Shown: positions 45,056-56,400 of the stretch, piece after piece
Layout: every line of letters begins with the position of its first letter
How positions within the stretch are numbered: the first letter of the stretch is position 1
Assembly: GCA_029449235.1 (NCBI GenBank)
Contig: JANATG010000014.1
Location: forward strand, 1,488,001-1,552,000
DNA from: Linnemannia schmuckeri
Lineage: Eukaryota > Mortierellomycota > Mortierellomycetes > Mortierellales > Mortierellaceae
Direction of reading: 5' to 3'
Length of the DNA: 64,000 nt
The notes under the pieces: generated by a model
What the model was told of the DNA's origin: nothing
Seen by the model: only the letters and a program-made list of their open reading frames with translations
The model's database searches: none
Program-made: the position numbers and the translations under genes

Positions 45056-45056
<1 letters not shown>
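43767..45056 (-). mobile_element. 5'-truncated LINE fragment with RNase H domain end
   Basis: Minus-strand coding begins inside an RNase H domain (STYAGIWAVLRQIMETRPGG, VEVEWIKGHSNVHGNELADQ, AAKEAA: the last catalytic helix). It continues into a zinc-finger-like end CLCRRCELEEEDNKNV-W-NC and a ~220-residue C-terminal tail (SDLLRGITPKSMLTEW, DGFCPCGASLATHEDGRC). One in-frame TGA at 44487–44489 replaces the Trp of that motif. Because the 33.6–39.2 kb LINE lacks RNase H, this is a different LINE family. The reverse transcriptase is missing. The truncated 5' edge abuts an A49 tract on the plus strand. It lies about 95 bp upstream of a tRNA gene. Confidence 0.8.

Positions 45057-45105
<49 letters not shown>
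45057..45105. repeat. A49 homopolymer
   Basis: Uninterrupted A run (plus strand) at the truncated edge of the RNase H LINE fragment. Confidence 0.95.
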
Positions 45106-45106
<1 letters not shown>

Positions 45107-45199
45107 ACCACCAGTTTGGGGTCACGTGTTAACGCGTATTAAACTTAGAGCTTATGTATAAATAAGTAAAATTAGAAAGACATCCATCAAGCAATATGA

Positions 45200-45280
45200 G
45201 TCAATATGGCCGAGCGGTTAAGGCGTGTGACTAGAAATCACATGGGTTCTCCCGCGCAGGTTCAAATCCTGCTGTTGACG
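45200..45280 (+). tRNA. tRNA-Ser (anticodon AGA)
   Basis: Full cloverleaf: acceptor GTCAATA pairs with TGTTGAC (one T·G), D arm GCC/GGC, anticodon stem TGTGA/TCACA with loop CTAGAAA (AGA at 45233–45235), long variable arm GGG-TTCT-CCC typical of class II tRNAs, T stem GCAGG/CCTGC with TTCAAAT loop, discriminator G. A and B boxes (TGGCCGAGCGG, GGTTCAAATCC) are intact. No intron. Confidence 0.97.
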
Positions 45281-45284
45281 CTAT

Positions 45285-45297
45285 CTTTTGCTCTTTT
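45285..45297 (+). terminator. Pol III terminator of tRNA-Ser
   Basis: TTTT at 45285–45288 and a backup T6 at 45292–45297, directly after the tRNA. Confidence 0.85.
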
Positions 45298-45906
45298 TTG
45301 TCCCGCGTTTCGTGGTAAAGGAATGCCTGTATGAAGATGCGGTTATCGTTATCGTGGCGTTGGCCTCTTTTTTTTTTTTTTTTTGCGTCCGTTGACGCTG
45401 CCAGCAGATGGTATCGCAAAATCTTTGTCTCTTGGCGTTGACACCTATCTTCATTGTCGACTTGTATACACGTTTTTTCACTTATGTTCTTAGGTATGGC
45501 TGGGTGTCAGCGCCAGGATATTAACATTTCTCTTCCTAGGCGCGACTCGACATGGTGGTTATGAATCCCTCGTTTCGATCATATCACTGCTGAACGTGAA
45601 TCGAGCATTTCTTTCATTTTTGTAAGTGCACAACGCGTTCGACATTAAAGCCTTTGTTTTGTCCACAAGACACCTGGTAAGGTGGGGACAACCATCCAAA
45701 AAGAGGCGCAAGTGATGGCGAAGACTATACAGTAATCACTGATCAAAATATTAGGAGCCGTGTTTGATCAACTGTCTTGAAAATGAATCGAACAAACAAA
45801 AGCAGCGGTACATGATGGCATACAAAATAACTTATTCTCTCGTAAACCGCCTTATATTTAATTCCCAGCCAGGGGGCAATAGTTTTACTTTTTTACTTGG
45901 ACCTAT

Positions 45907-45908
<2 letters not shown>

Positions 45909-45944
<36 letters not shown>
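45909..45944. repeat. A36 homopolymer
   Basis: Second long A run, about 630 bp beyond the tRNA on its other side. Confidence 0.95.
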
Positions 45945-45946
<2 letters not shown>

Positions 45947-46276
45947 AGCCCCCCACACGTCTATTCCGTGTAACGTGGGGATCGAGAGGACGGGAGAACG
46001 GGGAGAAAAAAAAAAGGAGATAGTGGATGCAATCAGTGCCTTATTGAAAAAACAAACAACGAGGATTTGCTTCTCTACCAGCCCTCCCTCTATCTTCTTT
46101 GCCTTTTTTACGCGCCAGCCATCTTCAGTACCCTTCCTTCATTATACGCTGATTCAACACCAACCCCATTCCCCATCTTCCTTTTATATTATTCCTTCTA
46201 CTCCTTCACTACTCATTCCTCAATCTTCGTCAGATTCAGTCGACTCCTTAATCAAACATATTAGCCTCGCCATAGT

Positions 46277-46378
46277 ATGTCTTTACCTCTCACAGCTCAA
46301 CACAGCAACAACAACAACACTTCCAACAACATGTCACTAAAAGCACATGTATTCACTTTTACTCTTGGAGCATTCTTT
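46277..46378 (+). other. Possible first exon of a small gene
   Basis: ATG at 46277 (or 46331) after a C/T-rich leader. The second half MSLKAHVFTFTLGAFF is followed by a good donor (GTAAGC at 46379) and looks like the start of a tiny single-membrane protein. I could not fix the next exon: an acceptor near 46660 is phase-compatible but gives a non-descript peptide. Low confidence. Confidence 0.3.
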
Positions 46379-48333
46379 GTAAGCGTCGATAACGTCTCTT
46401 GGAACCGGAATGGTCCTTCTGAAGTTTGTGACGGGGTTCGAACGATAGCGCAGTTTCGAATTTGGCGAATCTCAATTGGTATTAAGATTGGTTGGTGGTG
46501 GTGTTAATTGCAGAGGGTGCGTGTCTTTTCCTGTGCGTAGAGCCTAGGGTTTTAATCTTGGAAGATCCTGTGTGTGTGGGGAAGGTTGGCGACCTTGATA
46601 AAGATAGCAGGTTTGGATCCAATGTGTGAGCTTCAGCGCGGTGCTGATGACAGTTACTGCTGCAGCTAGGACCAATTACAACGACGATGATGAAGATGAC
46701 AACAACGATGTTGGGCAAAAAATAGGAATGATAGCGATAGCGACAGTGACGGCAAAAAAAACGACAAGGGGTATATCGACAACGAAGTTGAGACCAACTA
46801 CGAGAGCTACTAGTAGGTACGTGCCAATAGCTTGTATAAACAGCGACAACAACATCATTGAGAGGGTGTCTGTGTGTGCTGCTGGTTTAGATTTTGAGAG
46901 CGCCAGGGATCTTGGTGCAGTCGACCTAAAAGTTATTGGTCCAGCGTGGTGACTGGCACTTTTTTTTGCCATGCATGCTACTGTCAACAACGAGGATAAG
47001 GAAATGCAAGGAACAAATCTACCCTTTGTATATGTATTTGGATTTTAAAGAAAGATACACACAGATAAAGTCCCTTGACAAGGAAGAATAATGGCGTAGA
47101 TGGAGAATGAGGCCGAAGTTCACGTGGCCCAACGGCCTCTCTCCCTCTCTTCCTATCGAAAAGAAAGAGAAATGAAAACCGGAGATTGAAAAAATCTTCA
47201 CGAAAAAAAGGAGGGACAACTACAAACACACACACACACACACAAACACAAGTTGAGAGCACAAAACACCGTGTAGTCATACTTGGCTGGTGGTTCGCCA
47301 GGAAAGGACGGAACGGAAGAAGAAAAGTCATTAACGGCAAACAGGCAAAGGCATACAACGGCCATATTTTCAATATCTCGAAACAACAAAGGCAAAAAAA
47401 TAAATAAAAAGAGTCATTATATAGATGAGAAAAACGTGGATATATATTTGTATTATGTCAGAAAACAAAAAGAGCGGGAGGGAAGAGGATAAAGGGGGGT
47501 ATAGTACAATGGTGTGGCGAGGTTGTGTCGTTAGCGACAAGTCGACTTTAAATAGAGAGAGTTAGAAAAAAGAGCAAAAAGGCATGAGAAAGATAGAAAA
47601 GTAAGCTAGTAGGAATAAAAAAAGGCAGTAGTAGTATAGGGCGTAAAAAAGACACTGGTGCAGCTCTGCATGATGACAATCTGTCATTTGAAATCCTCCA
47701 GCCCATCCATCCGCTCATATCCAGAAAGAAAGAGATGGGAGAGGAGGGAGAACGCCTCTGGTAGGATTGTGAGCCCTTCTGTCCTCCAAAAGCACCTTCA
47801 TTCAGGAAAACAAACAAGACTCGCCTCGTGCATAACTGTGTCCGTGTGTCTGTTGTTGTTTGTTTGTTGATTGTTGTATATGGCGATGGTGCGACATCTC
47901 TACCATCGACCACACTCTGTCGTCGTTATGTTGTTTTGCTGTATATGAAAGCGCTGTCGTTGTTGCATAAGGGTTGTAGTATTCGTATTCCATCGTAACT
48001 CGCCCATCATCCGTTCATCCGCTTGTCCGTCTCTCCGTTTCGTCCCCCACTCCCTCAGTCATCCGGTCCAGCGTTTCCTCACTTCCTGCAACCTCCGAAC
48101 CACAAAGTAAAAAAACATAAGGTTCATTTTGTGTCTAAACCTTCCTTCCTTTCTCAGAACAAAAATGAAAAAAGAGAGGAAGGAGCAGACCATGAGGCGG
48201 TAGATGGCGAGGTGTCGTTGATTGCTTGTCATTTGTTGTTGTTCGTTGCTGGTTCGGATGCTGGCGTTGAGTAAAATAATGTCGTTCATGCTGACTGACA
48301 CCTTGCAGGCTGTGGATGGAAACCGTGTTGGAC
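46379..48333. other. Intergenic, no firm gene
   Basis: Contains a (CA)n repeat at 47226–47250 and the 3' side of the bHLH gene. Short minus-strand frames with hydrophobic stretches (46676–46990) or a Tyr-rich start (47802–47993) lack splice or homology support. Confidence 0.5.
47226..47250. repeat. (CA)n microsatellite
   Basis: About 9 CA units followed by AAACACA. Confidence 0.9.
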
Positions 48334-50518
48334 TCAAAGGTTCTTGAGTCGGGCAACTTCCTGTCTCAGCATATCAATCTCCTTGCTCATCGCCTCCTGG
48401 TTCTCTCTCATTCCAGAGATATAATCCACAGCTGTATGAAAAAAAAAGACGAGGAAGGAAAAAATAAGGTCAGAACACAGAGTGAGCTCAAATGACAAAA
48501 AAAATGAAGGTTACAACTGAAAAGAGTCGAGTCGACCCATAGAAAAACCACATTCGAACTGGACTGAAAGACATGACTGAGCGAGACCGGTAAAGTTGAA
48601 AACTCTTCATCCAAATGGATTCTCGTAATCTGTCATATTTGTTGAAAAGGTTGGGTGGTGTGATAATCTCGTTGTCTCTCGCTTTATATTAGGGCTTAGA
48701 TGTGTGCGTGTGTGGTTGGTGTCGGTGTTGGTGTTGGTGTTTTCTGTGGGTTGTTGCGTTGAGCGTTTGCATGAATGGGCGCGTGGGCGTGGGATGTGAA
48801 GGCGCACATATCAGTTTTGAAGTTTTTTTACCTTTGCTCAGAATTTCCCACTTGCTGGTCTTCAAACTGCGGTCGACAGGCAGGGCGTCGCGGAGCTCAT
48901 CAAAGAGCTCCTTCATCTCCTTACGGCGCTTACGTTCCGCCAGCTTATGCGATACCCTGAGCTCAGGCGATCGAGAATAGGGCGTATCGCCCTTGTGCCC
49001 ATTTTCCCCACCAGGATACCCTGCAGGATACCCCGGGTACAAGTGGCTGCCAGGCTGACCACCGGGTCCCAAAGGGGCTGGTGGCTGCTGTTGAGGGTGG
49101 TCCGGTGGTCCGTGAAGATGCATTCTCTCCATGTCCATGTCCATGTTGTGGTCGTAATCCTGATGTTGTGAAGATGACGAAGAGGGTTGGTAGTGCGACG
49201 GATAGTGATGGTTGTCGGCGACCGAGGACCGTCTGGAGAGACTGGCATCGGACAAGAGCGAGGGTCGACGGGGTTGGTGAAGCGGAAAATGAGGACGGAC
49301 ATGGTCCATGACCGAGGGTCCGCCAGGTCCGTTATGCAAGGCAGAGGCAGAAGAGGGCATCATGGACGATTTGATTTCGGCAGCAGGCTGCAGGTTGAGG
49401 GTGGGGACTGGACCATGCATCATTGCATTCGAACCCCGTCGGGGAGGACTCGAGGGCGCCGAGAAGGAACTCCTGGGTGGGTAAGGATGGTGGTGGTGAT
49501 GGAGTGGGTGAGCCGCATCGGGGATAGAGTCTCGACGCTTTGCGGGGTGCTCGAGTTCGCTGGACGAGTGCATCTGCGACAAAGGGGTGGAGGATGTTTT
49601 CCGCTTGAGGGGCCCCATCATCTGGTCACCATGGGCGATAGAGTGGCGCCGTTGTGGCTCCTGTGCGAGAAGCTGGCCAAGAGGACCGGCGCTGCTGTGA
49701 ATCGAGGGGAGCGACTCTCGGCGGCCCGAAGCATGCTCGGATTGGCGGAGTTGCATGGGAGAAGTCGACGGGTGGGGGTAGGGAGGATAGTGAGGCTCCG
49801 AGCTAGACGAGGCAGCGGACGACGGTGACGAGTTGGCATAGTGTCTAGACTCTTGACCACCGGGGCCACCAGGGCCACTGCTACCGTTGGTGTTGTTGTT
49901 ACTGTTATTGTTGCTGTTGTAGAAAGAGGAGCTGTCCATGGCAGAGATAGACGGCCGCTTGTGGACATCAGGGGCAGAGGCATGGTAGTCGGCAGGGTCG
50001 GTGACGGAGCCACGACGAGAGTTGCTCATATAGGAGTGGAGAGGGTGGGAAGGTTCAATTGGCGGAAGAGGGCGCCCTTGAAAGCCGTCAGCGGGCGAGG
50101 GCAAAGGAGGCGAGGGGGTGAGCTGTGAAGAAGGAGGTGCAGATTGGTGGGAAGAAGGATATGGCTGTGAGGTGTACTGGTGGTCCTTGTTGTTGTAATG
50201 ATGGTCGGGAGAGGGAGCATTTGTGGGGTGACCGTTGGAGTATCGTTGCTGCTGATAGGACGAGGGCTGCTGGTGGTGGTCGGGGGTAACAGAGGAAGAC
50301 GAGGGCGGTTGAGGGGGGTAGTCAGCAGAGGAGGCCGAGGAGGGCCGGCCGTGGGGGGAGGGGGCAGGGGTGGTCAAGGAGCCGCCCTGGTGACCCCCTT
50401 GGTGGTACTGGTGGCTGTAGTGGTTTTGGTCAGGGATGGATCCCCGCCTGGCCCCGTCGTGGTCTCCGGGGCGCTTTGTTCCCTCGTGGACCGCAGTCCC
50501 GGCATTTGCAGTATTCAT
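48334..50518 (-). CDS. bHLH transcription factor, 594 aa from this ATG
   Basis: Two exons on the minus strand: 48832–50518 and 48334–48431, intron 400 nt (donor GTAAAA, acceptor TACAG, phase 1). The first ~515 residues are disordered: Ser/Pro/His/Gln-rich, several RRGS/RRxS sites suited to kinase recognition, poly-His and Asn runs. The bHLH closes the protein: basic region SHKLAERKRRKEMKELFDEL with the His-Glu-Arg residues typical of E-box (CACGTG-class) binders, loop LPVDRSLKTSKWEILSK, helix 2 AVDYISGMRENQ, then a short leucine-bearing coiled coil to the C-terminus (LRQEVARLKNL). The intron falls at the loop/helix 2 border. Nuclear DNA-binding regulator, probably dimeric. An upstream exon at 52829–53456 can be spliced in frame, which would give ~805 aa. 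Confidence 0.88.
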
Positions 50519-52828
50519 CGTCTCTGTTATTGTTGAATGGTGTGTTGGAAGGAATTGGATTGGGGGTTAGGTTGAATTAAGTTGGATCCAATTGGGTCAG
50601 ACAGAAGTGGGAGGGAGGGAGATGGTCAAGGCAGATGATGATGGAGTGTGATGAAAGTAGAATGGAGAGGGTGAGAGAGGGAAAGATGAAGAAAAAAAAA
50701 AAAAAAAGAAAGAAGAAAGAATAAAAAGATGAAAAAGAGAAAGAGTGGGTGTGAGTAAAGGTTGTTTGTTTAGTCAAGAAGAGAGGGAGATGGTCAATAA
50801 GGTGATGAGGACCGAGATTCTCTTCTTTCTTTGTTGACACACTCTATGGACACAAACAACAACAAAGAAAAAAAACAATCCAATTGCTTTGTGTGTTGTG
50901 TGTATCGTGTGTTATGTTATGAAGTGTTATGTGTGCGTGCGTGTGTACGAGTAGAGTGGAGAGTGGAGTTGAATTGAAATGAACTGAGAGGGGAGGAAAG
51001 AAGGCAAGAGGGAAGAGAGAGTGAGCGGAGTAACTCTCTTTGTCCATTGCATTGTCTGTGTGTGTGTGGTCCATTTTCCATTTCTCCACCCACAGTCCCT
51101 CTAATTGAATGAACAAACAGGTATGCCTCTCCTCATCTCACCCCATTATCCGTCAAGGAAAAAAAAAAAAAGAAAAATCGAACGACCCTTCTGTTGTCAT
51201 TCGCCCTGTTCCTTGTCTCAGACACACACACTACACACAACTTTACTCGCTCAACAATTTTTTTTCTTGTCACTTCTCGTTTGGATATCGACTATCAACA
51301 GGGTCTTTTCTCTTGTTCTCATTTCCAAGCAATGCACCCCCTTGAAATAACATTATCTTCCGTCTCCACTCTTGCTGTTCTCCATATGATCATCGCCTCT
51401 TGGCTGTCTTCTTTTAGAATGACTCCATTCCTCTTTTTTTCACACATATCCTACACAGGTCTCTTCCCTCTTTACTATACTTCCAGCCAATCCACAACGG
51501 CGGATCCATCGCATCAATCATCAATCCATCAATTTGAACACTAATGACCTTATTTGTCTCTTCTCTCTTCTTTCTTTCGTTCCATCGCCTTTTGTTTCTT
51601 CGCTTCCATCATTAATCCTTCTTTGCTTATTACGCTTGGTGCATGGCCATGTCATGTATCTCTCTCCTTCCTCTCACTCCTTCTCTCTCTCTCTTTCTCC
51701 TTTTTTGCCTCTTGTCCAACAAAAGAACAAACAATGCATACACGTTGATCTCCTCTCCTTCTTCCTTCTTTTCCTTTGTCAATCTTCACGCATATCTCTT
51801 CTTCCATTTCCCATCACCATATTTCACATAATCGAGAGATAGGAGAGGCATAATCTGTCTCTATTGTCCTATTGATTTTCTCACTTCAACAACGTAACGC
51901 CAACTTCTCAGAGTGAGTCGTGTTGTTGATTGCAAATATATTTTTTTTTGTTGAGTACTCATGTATGCGTGCCTATGTGGATTGTTTGTGTGTGCATGTG
52001 TTATCTTTTGAAAAAGTGTAAAGTATTGTCCGAATGAGAGGTGATTACACAGAGCAACACAAGGGGATGAGTTCCCGTTTTGGATTCCAGCACAACATCA
52101 AGAAAAAAAAATAGGATGGCGCGGATGGTGGAACGTGGTTGGGCACAGAGTCTGGTTTGTGCGCTTTGCTCACTTTTTTTTTTCTCTTTCTCTCTCTCCC
52201 TCTCTCTGTATATGTGTGTGTGAGAGAGTGGATGAGTGTGTGAGTGCTCTGATGCAGGTTGAAGGAAGGAAAGGAAGGTAAGGGGATGAGAGAAAAGGAT
52301 AGAGCAAAAAGCAAAGGCAAGGCAAGCATGAATAGAGTAGAGAGGAGGGAGTGGTATTGATAAACCCCATTGGTCTACTTGAGTGTGCATATCCAGTGGA
52401 TGCATGCTGTGCCATAGTGAACGGGCTGACATGATAAATCCTCTCTTTATCGTTTTGCTCTCTTACCCATACCCACACGCCCCTTTCCACCTTCCGCACC
52501 TTACTCTGTCCAAGCAAGAGAAAGAAGCTCTTTTTTTTTGTCCGTACCCAACAAAGACTACATGAAAAATCCCAAAGTGACTGATTAACCCAACCCACAC
52601 ATGTTACAGACACACACGGGTAAAACAAAAGTGCTCTCTCCACATGTGGTTGTCCCACACCTCCGCCTCCGCCGTGCCTCCCTTCCTCACTTTCTTTCTT
52701 TCTCCTCCTCTGCTCTCTTTGTTGTTGTGGATCCTGTTATGGATGGGATGGATGATACATTTTCACGGAGTGATAATGTAGTAATAGCAACAATAAAGAA
52801 AAGCAATACTGATCTGTGCCTTACTTAC
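50519..52828. other. bHLH promoter region or long intron
   Basis: Purine-rich on the plus strand from 50590 to 51030 (C/T-rich on the minus strand), as before other minus-strand starts, so it may hold a proximal promoter. From 51120 to 51840 the plus strand is C/T-rich instead. A GA/TG-rich block lies at 52170–52340. No supported gene. Confidence 0.5.
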
Positions 52829-53456
52829 CCTGTTGGTGTTGTCGAGAGTGTAAGTGGTCAAAGAGGGACGATCCATTATTGGCGGAGGACGTAGTAGTAG
52901 TAATAGCAGAACCAGCGGTCGACAAAGTAGAAGTGGACGACGTGGTAGATCCAAAAGTCGACAGCGTGGCCAGAGAAGATGGAGGCTGGTGGTGACTGCT
53001 ACCACCCTCAGGGGAGGGCAACTGGGGCCTTCCACCTCCTTCTCTAGTGTCGCCGCTTGCTAGACTTGCTGCTCCTGGTCCTGCCATTTTGGATGTAGGA
53101 GTAGTATTTGAGGTTGTTGTCATAGGATGTCCTGCATGATATCGATGATGATGGTGATGATCTCGTCCCATATGGTTGCTGTGACTCTGTTGCTGTTGTT
53201 GTTGGACGGCAGAAGAGATGGCAGCTGCTGCTTCAGACAAACAAGCAAGTGGCGGCAATGGCGTGTTGTTGTTGTTGCTGGAATGAGTTCCATGCATTAC
53301 TCCATCCATGGAGGAAGAGGAAGTGCCATTGCTATTCGAGGAAGTTGTAGTGGCGAGGCTGAAAGGGTGATGTGGGTGGAGGGACTCTTGGAGGACGTGG
53401 TGTTGGTGCGGGAATCCTGGCCGAATACTCTGGTCCATCCTTGACGAGGTCGTCAT
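52829..53456 (-). CDS. Low-complexity coding exon, probably upstream exon of the bHLH gene
   Basis: Minus-strand open frame from ATG 53454–53456 (MTTSSRMDQSIRPGFPHQHH) to a strong donor G|GTAAGTAAGG at 52828/52829. It encodes 209 codons plus one base: His/Ser/Thr/Gln-rich with poly-Gln, poly-His and Asn runs, the composition of a transcription-factor activation region. Unspliced it stops three codons later (GK*). The only sizeable coding exon downstream in the same direction is the bHLH gene, whose start is preceded by AACAG|AGACG. Joining the two gives QHQQ-ET-MNTANAG in the correct frame with a 2.3-kb intron. A one-in-three chance match of phase cannot be excluded, so it could also be a separate gene. 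Confidence 0.55.
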
Positions 53457-56400
53457 ATTCGTGTTGTTTGTTTCTTTGTTTGTTGTCCGTTATTGTTGTT
53501 GTCTCTTTATGCAGACAGAGAGAAGTGTGAGCAAGAGAAGGAAAGAGGAAGTGAGCTTGTGTCTGTGTGCCGGTGGTTTGCCACGAGGGAATAAAATTTG
53601 AATAGGAAAAATGGTATCCTGGTCCTGGTAAAGTTGATAGTCGATTGGTCGAGGCTATTTTGTACAGTGAGTGTCGTGGTGATAGACAGGAAAGGAAGGC
53701 GATATGATGATGGGGTGAGTAGACGGAAGAGAAGAGATGAGAAGAAGAAGAAAAGAGAAAGAAGGAGTCGATGTAATGTTCTCAATCTGTATGCTATCGG
53801 TTTCTTTGGCCTCGAACCATGCTTCGTCGTCATCTCTCTTTCTCTATTCGTGCCATGTGTTCCGTCTTTTCTTTCTGTACCATGAGTAGATGAGATTTTT
53901 GCATTGCCACCAAAACAAGACAGACAGGATAAAAAAAACAAGCTCAAATCAGCAAAAAAAAAAAAAAAAAAAAGCTCCACTGCAAAAGGCAGCTCGCAAC
54001 GAACACTTAGCAAACAACACGAACTAGTAGCATACACACCACTTAGAACTGATATCCAGGGACCCATCATTGTTATATGTATTCTGCTCACGGTATGAAC
54101 TCATTCACAGAATGGCAACACTGCTGTAGTAACAAACCTGCCTTGCAACAACACAGAGCTATAACGACCAACAGACACAGCGCCCTTTCCTATTCTTCTT
54201 CGCTTCTCTTCCTATCTCTTCTCCTTCATACGCCTCTTACTCCTAGAGTACTCCTACTCCTCCTTCTTGACTCCCCGTTACCCGTTATGTGTAAGAGAGC
54301 AATCCTTACCTACACATGTAAGAGTGAGACAGAATCTTGTCAATTGTCCACATCACCCCTTTGTTTGCATGGTTCGTTACTGTTTTTGTTTATGTTGTTG
54401 TTGTTGATCTTTTGATGGTCCCTCGAAAAACAACCTTTTTCGGTCAATCTTCCTTCATACGACGGCGAGAGCGAGAGAAGGACGAAAACGGGAAAATTCG
54501 AGAAGAGAGAGAAAGAACAAACAAACACACAATGGAAAAAGGGGGAAAGATGCGCGTAAATAATGGGCGGAAATACGGAAGGGAGGAAAGAAGAAAAAAA
54601 CGCGTGTGTAGGGGAGAAGACGACGTAACCGTATGCTGCAGGAAGGATGAAGAAAAAAAAAAAGGGACGGAAGGAAGCAGGATGGATGAATGGTGACGAC
54701 AGTGATGGTGATGGTGGAGGCAGGGCAAGGATGTGGTGATGAGGCGGATTGCATGGATTACAAGAGCGAAACTATGTGCTTCAGAAACACATATGGCTGG
54801 TGGGATGGGATGGTACTACCTCAAGAATACAAATTGCTCTCATCATCACGCATCGCTCCGTATATGACCCTACAAAGCAAACACGATCCGTTCCTCTTAT
54901 AACACCAGAGAACAAAAAAAACAAGCCTAACAATAGTCGAACACTAACACAACCTCAAGCCCCTGCTCGACTCTTCGTCAACCCCCTACTCTGGCCAGTT
55001 TGACTTCATAAGACAGGACGAGATGAACCACATGGTGAAACACACAAAGGGCTTAAAGAAGAAATGGAGCGCACCAACAACGTAATAAGAGTGTTGATAG
55101 AGCGTGGGGTATGTGCGTTTTTTTTGTGCAGGAGAGAGTAGAGGGTCATTGGATGGGGATCGGAGGAAGGGGAAACAAGAGGTGTTGTTACACGCCTTGT
55201 TGGGTGAATATGCCATGTGGAACATGGCAGTGTCATAAGAGGAAGAGGTGAGGAGGAAGAAAAAAGTGGATTGAGAATGCTTGCAGTTGTGCTGTTACCT
55301 TTTGGTATTATTACAGAGAATTAATGAAAGTAAAAAAAAAAAAAGACAATTATCTAGAGGGGCGAAGAAAGGAGAGAGGGAAGAGTGAGCAGACGGATGG
55401 GAGAATAGAGTCGAGAATGTGGAGGATAGGATTGACGAACAAGAGTGAAGGGATGTTGGCCTCGGCAAGGGTGATAGTCGAGGGAGAGAGGAGAGTGAGA
55501 GAAAAAAGGCAGATCACAGATAGTTCGAGGTTGTAGATGAGCAGACGAAAAAAAAAGTTTTGTGATTGAAGTTCAGTGAGAGAGCGAGAGAAAGGCAGAA
55601 AAGAGGAGAAGATAAAGGAGAAGAAAGAGGCGAGAGAAGGAGATAGAGAAAGAGAGAGTGAAAGTGAGCGAGAGAAGCAAGACGCGGAAAGAGAAGAAAG
55701 AGAAAGAATGGAAAAGAGAGCAAGACAAGGAGGAAAAGAAGGGAAGCAAAAGACGAGGACGATGGAGGGGAGGATGTCAATGTCAATAAACTTGGCAATC
55801 TGATTGATCCGTCTCTTGTCGTCATGTCTACTTCTTTATTCTTTATCCTTCTAATTGAAGAGATGTCCCCGCCCGCCCGGAGAGTACGAAGGATACCCGG
55901 GCTATGCTGTCGACATGCATGTTCTGCATCCATGCATCATGCGCGTATGTACATCGGCACATACATTGACCATCAAAGGAGAGAGAGAACCCTTTTGCTT
56001 CTTTTTTTTGCGTCTTTTGCCTGACAATGCCTTGGCATGCATATTTACTTGCATATATATGTATTACACAACACCGCCCCTCCAATTGTCTCTCTTCTAT
56101 TGCGTGTCACCCAAGCTGATGGCAATCGCCTGCCTTCTCCCTATGGATCCATAAAGGAACAATGTTCGAAAAAAGAAGGGATAAATCCATCTCATGGGCT
56201 TTGGCACTGTTCTCTTTCCTTGACTCTGTTTTACTCCATAAACCTCCTTTTGCATTCTACGTCTTTATGTCTTTATCCTTGTTCTGATCTTCATCCCCTT
56301 CTCTCCTTCCTTCCCTCGCTCCCTTCTGCTCCTTCTCTCCTTCGCTTTCTTTGCTTCTACTCCTTTACCCCGAGGCAAGAAAAAAGAGAGTTGAACAGCT

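Larger units (their letters stand above)
45281..46276. other. Spacer with second long A tract and C/T leader
   Basis: AT-rich sequence after the tRNA, an A36 run, an imperfect GC hairpin (CCCCACACG ... CGTGTAACGTGGGG, 45949–45979), then a C/T-rich plus-strand leader from 46075 to 46270 that points to a plus-strand start near 46277. Confidence 0.55.

Noticed and set aside
44250..45161. 303-codon plus-strand open frame ending in poly-Lys
   Set aside because: Antisense shadow of the RNase H LINE fragment, reading through the A49 tract.
46676..46990. Hydrophobic minus-strand open frame
   Set aside because: Two membrane-like stretches are visible, but they come from GAC/GAT-type repeats read in reverse. 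No leader or splice support.
47802..47993. 63-codon minus-strand frame starting MEYEYYNPY
   Set aside because: Too short, with Gln/His low complexity, in the 3' flank of the bHLH gene.
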